The notes under the pieces: generated by a model | Database searches by the model: none | Told to the model about the DNA's origin: nothing | The model's input: the letters and a program-made list of their open reading frames with translations, nothing else | Shown: positions 10,459 through 22,600 of the stretch, piece by piece | Layout of the letters: each line of letters begins with the position of its first letter | Position numbering within the stretch: position 1 is the first letter of the stretch | NCBI RefSeq assembly: GCF_003144195.1 | Contig: NW_020290074.1 | Span: forward strand, 1-64,000 | Length of the DNA stretch: 64,000 nucleotides | DNA from: Ceraceosorus guamensis | Lineage: Eukaryota; Basidiomycota; Exobasidiomycetes; Ceraceosorales; Ceraceosoraceae | Direction of reading: 5' to 3' | Position numbers and translations under genes: made by a program

Positions 10459-10562
10459 ATGAGTGTCGAGCTGCTGTTCATTCAGCTCTTCTCGTTCCTC
10501 ATCGACAAAGTTATCTGCCGCTGTATCATCCCTCCCATCTCCACCGCACTTTGAATAGCACA

Positions 10563-11389
10563 ATGTCTTGCAAGACTTTTACCGCCTACATGCAGAGCAT
10601 GACGCCCATCACGACCGCCACCACCTGGCCCGCCGAGGATACGTGAGTCGAAACGAGTTGTGACCAAACCAAGAGGTACGCTTACCGAGCCTTCTCCGCT
10701 ACATTCTGTAGGGTATGGCGCGCCATTCGTGCCAAGCAGGGAGGCGTCATCATAGGGCAGATGATCGAAAAATATCACTGCAAGGTGTGTTAAGCTCACA
10801 TGCGGGTCCAAATTGACGGACTCTCACACGTAGCTTTCTCGCGTCACTGCGCTTGCCCAGGTGCACTCTGGCAAGAAGAATGGCGGTGCTGCTTACACGG
10901 CTTGGACGACGCTCCAAGTCAAGAATGAGGGTGATCAGTCCCGGCCCATCACCTTCACCTACTTGCTCGTCAATATCGCCCACGGTAGCCCCGAAAAGGT
11001 GGCCCAACTCCTGGACGCTTTCGAATCGTCTGCCAGTGCCATTGCACCTGTGATGCCGAAAGACAATGCGCTGAGTGAGGTCCCGAGCACAGGATTTCTT
11101 GCGAGGAGTTGCTGACCCTACACAACGTCGCATGTCGCGTACAGCCACCAGCCTAGGAGCTGTTCAGCTGGCGTTGAGCGGGCATCCCAGCAGCGTCATC
11201 CTTGACAAGATTCGTCCTCTCATCCAGAGCTGGCTGACTAATCAGGATGGACCCTTGGCTTTTCACAGCGTCACTATTCAACGTCCAGCAGACTACCCCA
11301 TCAATCACCACACGGATATGAGCAGTACCTCCACGGGGCTGACGGGAAACGCCTGCTACCGCGTCGAGGGTGTCATCGTTGGCCAGTAA
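10563..11389 (+). CDS. Unrecognised 212-aa protein
   Basis: Four exons with clean GT-AG borders and continuous frame: 10563-10642, 10712-10784, 10834-11074 and 11145-11389. The protein starts MSCKTFTAYMQSMTPITTAT, has no signal peptide and no obvious membrane helix. It reads as a soluble alpha/beta protein (for instance ITFTYLLVNIAHGSPEKVAQLLDAF is split by a helix, then AVQLALSGHPSSVILDKIRPLI). I do not recognise the family. The strong TATA box and the palindrome-rich promoter suggest tight, perhaps inducible control; that is inference. Confidence 0.7.
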
Positions 11390-11623
11390 AACTTGCATCA
11401 CCAAGCGACACATCCGGAGCTGGCTGCGAGATCCCAGATGTAAGCGGCAGGTCTTGATGCACCTGTCAGTATCCAGCGAGACTATTTGTACATATGGCAA
11501 GTGTGGATGAATATCTAAATAACAAGTCGTGAATGAAGGACAGATCAAAGCAGGACGTGACGTAATGTGGCGAACGGGTGACAAGTGCCAAGCTCATGCG
11601 AAGTTTGCGTCCGCGCAGGCGGG

Positions 11624-13785
11624 TCAGAAAGGCGACCTCGAGGAAAGTTTACGTAAGAGCATGCCGCCGAAGCGCATCCCTGCAAAATTCTCGTGTCCAC
11701 TCTTGGGGTTGTGGAGCCTGAAGATGCGCGAGGGGTATTCTTGAGTGATATGCATCTTGTCCGCAGATATGAAGACTTGCCAGCCTTTCCCAACATTTCC
11801 CTGGAAGGGGTTCCAGCTCAGCTCGTAGTGCTGCTCGAAACGCACCGGGTAGCCTTGACCTGGCTCCTCCCAAGTGCCGTGACTTGCCGCCTTTTCTAGT
11901 TCAGATTGCTTGCCTTGGGCGCTGATGGTAGGGTCGCTGCTCCACTCTGGAATTCGTACGTCCAGTCGCAGGCCAAGCGGTCTACGTGGCCTTCGAACTC
12001 TGCCCCACTCATCATTTGCAGGCACTCCGAGGATGTTCTCGTCGTGATCCACCTTTGCAGGAGGAGTCAGAGGAGCCGTGCTGCCACGGATGCACTTTGC
12101 ATTTCGGGTGTTCTCCGGCGGTAGCAGAGGCCCCTGACTGTCGAAGAGATGAAGCAGCAAGATAGTCTGATATTCGCCCGGTGGAATGTCAAAGACGCAT
12201 AGCCGTGCCTGCGCGCCAGTCGAGTGTTGCGCACATCAGTGCGATCGTCCCAGCACGATATGTCAGTGCGTCTCGATGCGTTGCGCGACGCTGGATTCGA
12301 ATTCGGAACGGTCGAGTGTTCACTCACATCAAAATGGTAGCATCTGCGCACAAACACGGACCCAAACTCGCCCAACCTTACGTGAGCTGCAAGTAGGGCA
12401 GCGAATTTGTGTGCCGCATTCATAGCGTCCGCAGATGTTCCCCTGCTCATTTCCGTGCGACAATGCTCCATCCAGCTTTGGAGATTACAGACCGATTCGG
12501 AGCGGTCTGTGCAGTGATGCCACAAGAGATACTGTCGGCAAGACGCTGCCTGCGTCTGAGCTGCATCAGGAAAGGGCCAATCTGGATACAGCCAGAGGGG
12601 CGGCTGAGGCAGAGGTTTTCGGTTTGAGCATGCTTGCTCGCACGCCTTAGAGTCTGCAAGCTGTGCCGCGGTGCCTGTACTCACAATGTCGTGAGATGAG
12701 GAGCCGTCACTAGGCGTGAAGCTGTGGTTGTAATCCGTAGGATTGCTATAGATGAAACCCTCGGACTCGTGGTCTACGATGCCGCCCTTGAGGGAGCTGA
12801 CGTTCTTGAGCTGTTCCTCCGTCGAGGCAAAATTCTTGATGTGCCAATGACAAATAGGCGCATATTTGACGTGCTCTATGGGAGTGGAACGGGGTTCTCG
12901 GACCTGTCAAAGCGAATTCGCACGCAACAGACAGTCTGAACCTTGTAACGCACCATATAGAGAAGGCTGAGCTGGGGACGGATGGATAGTCCAGAGCTCT
13001 TCCCAAGTGTGCGGCGGTGTCTCCCCTCGGCGCGGCGCATGCGCCCCGTCTAGGGTTCGATAGACGTGAACAGGCAGGTCTTGATAAGCACGATAAGTCC
13101 AGCGCCACCAGTTCATTTCCCATTGCTGCGCATCCATGCCGCTCAGTTCCCCGAGTCCGTTTCCGGTGGGGACATTCATGTTTAGTGACTGCGCGAGACC
13201 TTCTCCAGTCGGTTGCCCGGAACCTTCATGGCTTTGCTGCCCGACATCTTCGTCCATTGGCAGCTCGACCTCCTGCTGCTGCTGCTCCTGCTGCTGCTCC
13301 TCCTCCTGCTCCTGCCCCTGCTGCCCCTGCTGCTCCTGCTCCTGCCCCTGCTGCCCCTGCTGCCCCTGCTGCTCCTGCTCCTCTCCTTCCATTGGATGCT
13401 CCGGATCTTCTTCCATCGGATGTTCGAGAGCTTCCTCGAGGTTTCCCTGCTCGGGTGAGGGATTGGCTGTATTCACGACTCGACGCCAGTAATGCTTGCA
13501 GTTCGCGTCGCAATGTCTTGGGTCTCGCAGGCACAGAAAATCTCCCTCGCCCTCGGAAGTCCAGCGCCTTGAGCCATCTACGCTCACAAGCTCGACAAGT
13601 TCATGACTGTGCTTGTGCTCGAAGCGCCTTCCATCAGTCCATTGCCTCTTTCCGGGATCCTCTCCAAAGCTGACCTTGCACTTGATGCCATGCGATTGGC
13701 ACCTCCTGCAAGCCTGTTGGCTGGTCCGTTTGCAGCCACGCGCGTTATCCCCCACCCCACCGAAGCAAGCGTCGCAGACTGGCAT
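11624..13785 (-). CDS. 661-aa protein with variant zinc-cluster-like N-terminus
   Basis: Three exons: 13785-12954, 12896-12328 and 12208-11624. The 57-nt first intron is the only choice that keeps frame. Residues 3-35 carry six cysteines spaced C-x2-C-x10-C-x7-C-x2-C-x6-C, ending in a basic GIKCKVSF. This looks like a fungal Zn(II)2Cys6 cluster, except that the first loop is ten residues instead of about six. A low-complexity Glu/Gln/Gly stretch follows (about residues 150-200), then a tryptophan-rich part, a central region with CRQYLLWHHC, and a C-terminal domain (YPVRFEQHYELSWNPFQ...WQVFISADKMHITQEYP). Only the N-terminus suggests DNA binding, and a role as a regulator is an inference. A CATAAAG box lies about 135 bases upstream. 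Confidence 0.7.
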
Positions 13786-15009
13786 TTTTCTGTCTCCAGT
13801 TGTTGTTCGTTGGCAAATCGGAAGCTGGAAAGAGGAGGGGCAGAGCGTCGGAGTGTCGAGGGGCGAGGGCAGAGAAAAGCACAGGGGCACTTGCTTAGCC
13901 ACCCCTGAAGGCAGCCTCTCTTTATGTAGCTCGCGCGCTCGTGTGGATGATCAGGCGGGCGTGGTGCGCAAGACAAGCCTCCAGGCTCGCTATCCACAAA
14001 CACCCATCACTGTCCCCTGTGTGAGGGCGGAGGCAGCACTGCGACTGCGACTGCGCTATCGAATCGAGCAGGCTACAAGGACGCCGTGGATGCTTGTGGC
14101 GAGTCAGGTCGCGAGCGAGTCTTTGATCAGTCCGACTGAGTCGCGAGTCTCGAGTCAAGAGTCCTAATCAAGTCTGAGCCACTTCCCGCGCCCCGCGGTC
14201 TGGAATCTATCTGAATCACGATCGAGCAGCGCAAATCACGACTCACAACTCGCGACTGGCCTGCATGCAAGGACGCCACGCAGCATGCAGCCTCCCCTCC
14301 CCCGCTCGGAACTGGGCTGCTGCTGGCTGTGCAGCAGTGGTCCGTGCCACCGCCCAAACAAACAGCAAAGACTCTTCAGTCCTCACCACTCGAAATGGTG
14401 CGACCTGGGCGGTTTGCTGCGCACCCATACATCTTCAACGCTCCGACGGGATGTCGACCCTGAACCACGAATCGTGAAGCTTGAATGCGTGGTCCCGATA
14501 TCGATTCTCAATTTGAATTCACGATTCACATTTCATCTTGACTGGCGATTTCGACGCGTGGGTTGGCTGCATGGGTGCGTGCACGTGCACGAGGCGCCGC
14601 GGAGTCATGATTGGCCCGCTTGCGCTGATCTTGATTTCGCAGTCGGGCATGGGAGCAGCCACTCAGCTGGGCCTGGACTCTTCACTATCGCGATCGACAC
14701 CTCGCTAAAGCCGACTCGGGCGTGCACGCGATTCGCTTCGTGTGTCAGAGCAACAAGCCCGGTGCGAGTTGAGCACGGGGACAGAAGCGACGTGTACAGC
14801 CAGCCAATGCCCTTGTTGATGTTTGATGCGCGATCGCCCAGATCACCATGAAATTGTGAAATCCATTCAGCATTCACTCGAACCGTTCGCAGACAAGCAT
14901 GCATCTCAGACACGGTATTAAAGGTTTGCTATTTCACGATTAGACTTGATGCCTCAGTCACGATGTGACCCAAGGACTTGCGTTGGCACCGCTATTGTTC
15001 ACGTGATTA
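13786..15009. other. Intergenic, nothing recognised
   Basis: About 1.2 kb with no supported gene. It carries several imperfect GACTC/GAGTC and ATTCACGATTC-like strings (for example around 14140-14165 and 14465-14540) of the kind found in other spacers of the window. A CATAAAG box at 13920-13926 on the minus strand probably serves the gene ending this spacer. Confidence 0.55.
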
Positions 15010-15440
15010 TTAGTAGTAAGTGCAAGCGCAACCCTGAGCTGGGCATCCAAAGGCTGGAAATCGAAATGGATGCGATGTGATCAACGATTCGGCATGCGCT
15101 TGATCGGATCATGAGCTGCCTGCCTGCCTGCCCCCACTCACCTGGATAGATGACGCAGCCTTGTCCGCGGTTGCACTTTGTACCTCTGGCCCCGCAGTCT
15201 ATATGAGCGACAGATGCGGTTCGAGAAGCGTGAGCGATGATGCTTCTATCGACAAAGTCCTGACCATGCCCCCAGCCGCACTCGTGACTCACTGGAAGGC
15301 TCGCAAGGGCCAGTGTACTCTGGATACGTGCCGTAATTCTCCTCGCAGGTGCCTTGACGTGGCGCAATGTTGGCGGCTTGAGCCAGCCCCGCAATGGCGC
15401 AAGCGGCAACGACGAGCGGGAGGGTGAGTGTGAAGCGCAT
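15010..15440 (-). CDS. Small secreted cysteine-rich protein, 82 aa
   Basis: Three exons in frame: 15440-15293, 15198-15142 and 15053-15010. A textbook signal peptide (MRFTLTLPLVVAACAIAGLA-QA) precedes about 60 mature residues. These carry eight cysteines (TC, PC, NC, KC, GC, GC, GC, AC), enough for four disulfides, and the chain ends in GCACTYY. A TATATAAG box lies 100 bases upstream. Small size, secretion and even cysteine number fit an effector or defence-type peptide. No named family is recognised. The protein sits in a run of secreted-protein genes between 15 and 29 kb. Confidence 0.85.
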
Positions 15441-16531
15441 GCTGGCGTTGTAGAGAAGTGTTGGTGTAGGAGATGGACTTGTGTGGTGTGATGTGACGTG
15501 GCGATGATGTGATGTTCTCCACTCGACTGACAGCCCCCCTTATATACCGCCCTCTCACCTGCTGGACAGAGCTCTGGAAAGGAGCGAGCAGGTGGAGAAG
15601 GCTCACGCGCTTTCAACTCCTTTCGCTTCTTGCCAAGCTCGCAGTAATGCACCAGCCATGCTCGATGTTTGAGTACCGATGGCAGAGCATCCTGCGGCTA
15701 AGCGTCGTCTGCCTTGGCATCTGGCAATCTCGTCTGCCAAGACGCGGCTAAATGGATGCAGTGGGGATGTCATCCTCCGCGCTTCAACCCTCAGCAAGCG
15801 GTACTTGGCCGCACGCAGCGCTTCTTGGCTCACACGAAAGCTGCGCTTAGCGCTTGATGTCCCGATTGTGATACACCACACGACACGCATTCACGACTGT
15901 GCTCGGTGATTTGCACAATCTCGGACCACTGATCGCCGTTTCAGAGGCAAGAGTCAAGATCGAGTGCGCGTGCGCGTGCTGGTGTGGAGAAGGGGCCACG
16001 CGCATGCCAAAATTGGAAAGTGAAGGGCGGGCGGCCCGCGCACGGCTTGCCCCCGCCCCGCGCGCGCTTTTGTTAGCTCCGCCTTGGCGCGCTAATTCAT
16101 CCGCGGCGATGCATGACGCACCTGCTTTTGGCACACGGGGGGGCAGTCAGTCATGCCTTGGACGCCCACGTGGCTTGACGGACTGATGCGACTCCAATTT
16201 GAATTTTAAGTCGCCGTGCGTGCCTGCCTGCGTGCGGCGATGGCACATCCAAGCTTCACCACCTCACTTGCGCGACATCGGACCACGTCTGTCGAGGCGC
16301 GAAGCACGTCGATTAGTCAAAGGCGTGATAAAGAATCTCCCTCGGTGGACAAAGTAACGACTGGAAGTTGCTGGTCGTACCGTCAACGTCCTTTCGCCGT
16401 TTCTACATCCATGCGCACATCAAGTGGCCACTTGGCGCTACAACAACAGGGACTGCGACAACACACTCGAGATCACAGATTGAATGGGAATGTGAAATGG
16501 TCATCGCCCAGGCTGCCCCGCGGCAACCCTC
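15441..16531. other. Intergenic, nothing recognised
   Basis: About 1.1 kb between two secreted-protein genes. Apart from the promoter box of the 82-aa gene (15539-15546, minus strand) I see no gene, repeat or RNA. Confidence 0.55.
15539..15546 (-). promoter_or_regulatory. TATA box (TATATAAG)
   Basis: TATATAAG on the minus strand, 99-106 bases upstream of the start codon at 15440. Confidence 0.7.
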
Positions 16532-17208
16532 TCATGGCTGCTTGCCTGGCTGCTTGTTGGCAGAGGAGAAAGGTCCTGAACCTGGGGCCAGGGAGAGAAG
16601 AGGCATGGAGGGGCATCAGCACGTGGACAAGAGGAGATGACGAGCGAGACAAAGCACCGCGGCAGCCACGGCACTGACCCGAGATGGTGCGGTTCATGAA
16701 ATCCATGATCTGCTCATTCTCCTTGGCTTCCTGCTTGCGCTTGGCGGCCAGCTGTCGAGAGTCCTCGTACCACTTGCCCGCAAAGAAGGCGCCACCAGCC
16801 AATGACCCGACACTGCGAGTCAGCAAGGGCGAGCGGCCCCAAGTCAGCTTCTGGGCAGACGAGCAGTGCAAGCTGCGACTTCGCGAGTGTTGCCCAGCGT
16901 CGGTCGACCTCCACTTACGCAGCGCCCTTGGCCACACCCGCCCACTTGCTGTGCTTTGCTTTCTTTTTAAAGACCAGATCGGAGTCGTGGTGCTGGATCG
17001 GCTTGAAATCAGAGTGGGTGTCGCCAATCTTGAGCAGCTTGCCCGCCTCCTTGCCGGCGTCGCCCAGCTCGTGTCCAAGCGACTCGACTACTCCTGTGGG
17101 ACCGTTGCGGGCCTCCAACGGGGCGGTGGGCACAGCGGTGACCAGCACGCAGGGAGCGGCGAGCAGCATACCGAGCGCCGCGACAGGGTATGGGAGCGGT
17201 AGCTTCAT
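16532..17208 (-). CDS. Predicted secreted protein, 157 aa, unrecognised
   Basis: Three exons: 17208-16919, 16812-16679 and 16581-16532, joined at GTAAGT and GTCAGT donors with frame kept. The protein begins with a signal peptide (MKLPLPYPVAALGMLLAAPC-VLVTA). A polar part follows (ESLGHELGDAGKEAGKLLKI, then a lysine-rich KKKAKHSKWAGVAKGA), then a short glycine/alanine-rich segment (VGSLAGGAFFAGKWYEDSRQ) and a basic coiled-coil-like stretch (LAAKRKQEAKENEQIMDF). The tail is short (SGSGPFSSANKQPGKQP). There are almost no cysteines in the mature part. No family recognised. The last exon is the least certain piece. Confidence 0.7.
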
Positions 17209-18389
17209 GCTTGAATCGAATGTTGGGATTGTCAGCGTCGCAAGTTAGCAAGAGCAGCGCTGAAAAAAAGTAAGAGATCGCACGGAGGCCAGCTCTGTGC
17301 AAAGCTGAGAAAAAGTCTACCGCGGTGAGACGATTTGGAAAAAGCCTGATGGTAAGATGCGGTGAGTGGTGAGACCTTGCAAGCTCGCAGCGTCGCCCTT
17401 TTGGGCGTCTGTGGGAGGGCGGGTGGCGCGCACGGCTCGGCTCGGCTCAGCTCACTATGCACGTACGCTACAGTACAGCCCCGAGCACCGGCAAGGTCAC
17501 TGTGTGTACGCCGTGTTGAAAGTGAGCGGCTTCGCCGCAGAGTGTTCGTCTGTCAATGTTTCGCCTGGCCCATCGCACGATCCCAAAGTTTTAAATGCAC
17601 GGCGCAAGGCAAAGACAAATGTAGCAAGACGTCTCAGGCAGATCCACACGCGCACGCACACGCCCAATAGATCAACACAAGTCAGTCGCCACTTCGGCAG
17701 TTGTCTCAGCCGCTACGCCCCCCCAGGGCGCAGCAACGCTGGTCAAGCTTACGGACTTCGATGCTCGAAGCTCGTAGGGACGCACACGCGCTCAACAATG
17801 AGTCGCTTTGTGGCAATCGAGCATCAACAACAGAACAACACCCATCGCAGATGCAACAGACCGGCTCGCTATCGCAATTACATGCTCTCAGCGCTGAGGC
17901 AGCGACGCTCGTGTTCGAAAGCGCCGCGTCTTTTCAAGGTTACGTCGATCGTAGGAGGGTGCGGTAAGACTCACTCAGCCAGACAATTGCACTTTGGCGC
18001 GCGCCGCCCGCACATTTCAACAAAGAGTCAACAGGTGTAAGCAGGCCAGAGCATCAATACGTAAACAATCCATTCAAGATTCGCGGGTCGGCGCACATTT
18101 CATCTCTTCAGGACGCCAGCATACTCTCGGCGCTTATCGCCGCCCAAGTGCAATCATGTCTTGGCATCATCCACGCCACGCAGCTCGAGTCCATCTCCAA
18201 GCTTTGCCTCTCACGATTCTTTCTACAGCGAGCGACACTGCGCGACAGCCGTCTGTGACACGACGAAATGAATTCACGCCAAAGGTTGGACGCTACATCC
18301 AATCACATGGAATTCCACTCAGCGCCTCTCTCGCCTCCCAACGCGTCATCGCAGCTGATCACGTCACGTCCATGTTGATGAAGTCTGGC
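17209..18389. other. Intergenic, nothing recognised
   Basis: About 1.2 kb. Several frames are open for up to 220 codons but lack a signal, domain or splice support. I see no repeats. Confidence 0.5.
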
Positions 18390-19625
18390 CTATGGAACGT
18401 GCGGACTCTCCTTGGTTGGTGAGGGTGTGGTGGGAGCTGGTCCTCCGGTGCGATTGCCCACAGTCCCATCATCGCCTTCACCGACCGTCTGCAGCTCGTG
18501 CGGCGGGCTCGTATTGGACTTTGGCGACGGAGGCGCCGGGGCAACCTTTTCCACGCCGTGTTCGTCTAGCTCTGCCTCGTGTGGGTGGTGAAGATCTCCA
18601 GTAGGACTGTTCGCTTGAGGGGTCGGCGGACCGGGAACGGCTTTTCCTTGTATGGTGCTATCTGGCTCTTCGTCGTTCGGCAGTTTGCAATCGCGACTCG
18701 TTTGGAATGTCATCTGCATGTGGCGGATGCTTCTTGTCTTGCGACGGCGTGTTCGCCTGAGGTGCTGGCATGTCACCGATAGGTTGCTTCTGTGTGCCGC
18801 TCTCATGCTCCAGCTCATTAATCCCTCCTGGAGGTCCAAAATGCGGCGAAGCATTCTCGCCAGGATACTTGGCAGGCAAGGTTGGCACAGGCACATTCTG
18901 CTGCGGCGGCTCATGCGCCGCGCCTGGCGGGACAACGACAAGGTCAATCGTGTTGGGGTGGGTGCGAGTGAGACATGATGCTTTCTTGCACTCACCATGG
19001 TACTCTCGAGCTGTGCGTGCAGACTCTCTCATGGCTGCCGCTTCTGATGTGGCAGAGACGCATAGGCTGGGTACAAGTCAGAGTCGCCTCGTCTGAAGCA
19101 TGCACTTCTGCTGCTGTGGCGCCGGCAACGAGCAGTCAAGAGCCACTCCGATACTCACGTCGCTCCAAGTCCGCTCGCAATTTCGCAAGTTCGCGATTCT
19201 GCTCGCGCTCATGGTCAACAACTTCATGGGCACCCACCCCAGTGGCGGTGCCAACAGCAGCCAGACCGCTTGACAAGAGAGGGAGTTCTCGTCAGTCCCG
19301 CTCACAATGATACGACCTTGCCCATTCGTGAGAGTCCATCGGCAACTTACGTGCTGTACAAGATGATCTTCTTGAGTCTGCGCTTGCCAGTCCCGGGCAC
19401 GTAGCCCCCGCGGAGTGGTCGCGTCTCTTCCTCGTAGATGGCCGCTGGCTCATTGACGTGCTGCGAGTGGACGCGGTGACGCAAACCCCCGCCGCGGACA
19501 AAGTCGCTTATGGTCTCGATGACTGGTGGCGCACGGATCTGTAGATGCACAGGAAGCGCAGACACTTCCCCAGCCAGGCAGATGGCAAGACCAACGAGCG
19601 TCGACAAGAGAGCTTTGTTTTGCAT
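18390..19625 (-). CDS. Secreted proline-rich repeat protein; 3' structure uncertain
   Basis: Starts at 19625 with a signal peptide (MQNKALLSTLVGLAICLAGE-VSA). Exon 1 runs to the GTAAGT after KKIILYST. The frame is then kept through TGLAAVGTATGVGAHEV and a charged helix (DHEREQNRELAKLRADLE), then AAMRESARTAREYH, then a proline-rich tail. The tail holds three related units: APQANTPSQDKKHPPHADD, TPQANSPTGDLHHPHEAE and SPKSNTSPPHELQT. The first unit is in one frame, which stops at 18658; the other two are in the next frame, which stops at 18390. Either a 109-nt intron (GTGACA...GAAG) removes part of unit one, or a one-base shift separates the frames. I extend the gene to 18390 because the units are clearly one repeat family. 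Function unknown. A CATAAAGG box lies at 19786-19793. Confidence 0.65.
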
Positions 19626-22600
19626 TTTGGAATCAAGCTTGATTCGAAGCGGCCTGCGCTGGTGAGAGGCTGTAAAGATCAAGATGGTGCAGAAATTTGC
19701 CAAGTGTTGCCCGCGAGACCAGCTCGGCGAACAAGGCTGCTGAATGTTGAGGGGAGTGTTCCTTGTGCTGCCATTTGTGAACCCGCCTTTATGAGTTCTC
19801 TTTTGCACACAAAACTGGTCCTAGCCTCTCTCAACTTTCCTTCGACATCAGCTTTGGTGCGTGCTCCTGATCATCAGCTCACATGAGTAGTCCGGAGGGA
19901 CTCAAAGCGGACACCTTTTCGGTCTCTTGTGTGGCAAAACCTCGCGATGGAGAATGAAACCTGAAGGTTCCGCTTCACGTGGAGCCTGCGGTATGGCCGC
20001 GACAACCGAGAGGTTGCAAGGCACTTGACCAAGGAGGCATGACAAGCATAAAGACTTGGGAAGCGTCCGCAAGGTGGCAATCGCATTGGGGCTACTACGT
20101 GCTCACTTATAAGGTGAACGACCCCACGACGAAACACTTTGCATGTGCTGGGGCTATTGTCTCACGCACGCCTATGACTCACCCCGCTAGCGTAAGCCTC
20201 TTGATGTCGAAGCATGGAAAGGTGTCTCGGCCAGGACCTTGGGGTGCCGAAGAGCATCCACATGTCCTGCCCGCCACCACGTACTGCTCCCCTATTTACA
20301 CGACTGCGAAGGTCTCCGGCGATTACCTTCCGGAGGCGCAGCCTTGAACGTGAGAGCGGCTCAACAGTACAGCGTGCGCTATATCGGTCCGTGGCTGTCA
20401 TGTGTCGTGTCCAAGCTCTCGTGGTCATCGACTGAAACGGCATATTTCATGAGTCTTTTCCGTTCGGCGGCAAGCGTGAGCCCAGCGAATTCCCCCAGAA
20501 AAGCGCCAAGCGTCTGTTGCTCTCTGGGACTTGCGTCATTTGGACCGCTTCCATTTTGTACCCTCATTTCCATTGGGCCAGGACTACCTTTTGTGAAACG
20601 AGGTGCCAGGTTGACAAGTCTTCCCTCACTCGCCTCTGTGAGAATCTACTTCCGCTCGGAAAATTGCGAGACTTTCTTCAACGCGCAAATTTTGTTGGGT
20701 GAGCACTCATTCAAACTTAAGGTCCCTTTGTCCAATCCGAACTGCATGCCCTGATGAGGCCGTCAACTAATGGACAGCGCTCGCACCACCGGTGGTAGCG
20801 TAGGTCACAAAGCAACAATCGTGATCGTACACTTTGAATTTACCTTAGACATGTCTCGTGATCCACCTAAATTCATGCTGTGATCGCCACTGGATTGAGA
20901 GTTTGCTGCAACCGAAATGATTATCGAAATGACATCAGAGAATCCGACGTACAGCTGTGCTTGCATTCACGCCAAATAATCCCGAGCAACGACGGTTTGC
21001 GAAAGGAGCGGAAGAAGATCAAATAGTGATGAACTTATACGTATACCTAGTGCTCCCACAATCACGATTTGCTGATGAGAATCCCACAGCCGCCATACCT
21101 TATTATTTTAAGGTGGAAAAGAAGTTTCGAAACTCAAGAATAAATCGTTCATGGCTTCTTTCTTCGAATGTAAAATACAAATTCTCTGACGCCTCCGATT
21201 TGACGTTTGGCTGTGTTGCGTTCGATCAGGTGTGATTTTTGTGCCAGCCGAGCGATGGGCCTCTTCTGACTTACTCTGTGCCGAGGCAAAACTTGTAAAA
21301 GATCTGGGTCTCCGACTCACATACCTTTCGAGCCGGTTGCGATATAACAGGTGTCAGAGCGCGCATCTGTGTTGCTCATCGACACTCTTCGAATGGTGTG
21401 ACAAGTTCTATTCCTCTTAGTATTGCACTCTCAAGACTTCGGCGCGGGTTCTGCCTTGCGCTCAGACCACCCTTTGCCGTGAGCATCAAAACTCGCGTTC
21501 TGGATTTTGGAATTCAACATCCACTTGTCTTGATTGTTGCCATGCAGCCAAGGTCAAAGGGGCCAATTGCCAGCTTCGAACTTGATTGCGAGATATGTGG
21601 GACTTGATCAGCAATTATGAGCTTAATTCCAAGCTTAGTAACTCCGTATCGCAACTTGAATCACAATAGGTACCGGATTTCTGTTGGGATGGTTTAGATA
21701 CATGTGAAATTGGTGTTCAGAGACTTTTCCGCAAATTGTGAATTGATTCAAAGCTTCCAGTAAAGGCTGAGTGCTGTAGAATTGATGTGGACACAACGTT
21801 GAATCTGGGAATGGAGATGGCGGTTGACGAGAGCGGATTGGGGTGTTGCTGAGAGTATATGGACTAGGGATCAATCATTGCGCGTGGCAATTGCTATGGG
21901 ATGCAAGAAAAAATTGATTGAAGAGTATATTGGACAGTGTGACTTGGCCTTTCCGTTTAAGGCGCGCCTGACTTTGGCCTGGACTCAAGAAGCGGAACCT
22001 TGTTCCAGGTTTTGCCAAAAAGGCTGTGCGTCGGTAGCTTTATCTCAAAGAGACGAGGGTCTTCTCCTGCTTATCGACAAGGACAAAAGTACCAGTGGCT
22101 GAATTGGGAGAGGCGAAGGGGGAGGCGGATGATTAGCAATGGCGCTATGTGAGCTGGTACAAGCACCGGCGCTTCACTCACAATCAACATAGCCGTAGTG
22201 AGCAATTGGCAGGGGCCAGAAGATTGATAAGTCCCCCTCATTCGAGCTGACTCATAGGTGACTTGGTCACTTGACGCGCTTGCTTCTGTCGAGGCCTTTA
22301 TCGGGAGGCTTTCAAGGAAGTAGCTTGACTACATGTGAGTTGGGATTGGACGCCATGCGCAGCAGTAGAGTGAGTTCGGGACAACACTTTTATTCTTTGC
22401 ATCATCGAAGGAGTTTCTGCGCAAAGGCGCGTTGTTTGCGTATGCCACCTGGTGCGATCTGAAAGACACTGATGACGCGGCAACGGGGTTGCCATGTCGT
22501 CGGGAAGACATATTTGGCTGTGTTTGTATGCCAAAGAACAGTGCTCGCGAGCCAACTATCTTCAGACACCGAGCCATACCCCACCGCGACTTAATATCAT

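Larger units (their letters stand above)
9486..10562. other. Divergent promoter region with palindrome cluster
   Basis: This 1.1-kb spacer lies between two divergently read genes. No gene is supported. Its right half is dominated by repeated TGCAGATCTGCA palindromes (separate entry), followed by a TATA box. Confidence 0.6.

Noticed and set aside
12661-12684. Intron at GTGAGTACAGG in the 661-aa gene
   Set aside because: It would be only 24 nt long, and the frame reads through it, so I treat it as exon.
17366-18040. 224-codon plus-strand frame
   Set aside because: Arg/Ser/His-rich without hydrophobic core, signal or conserved block; a chance frame in GC-rich DNA.
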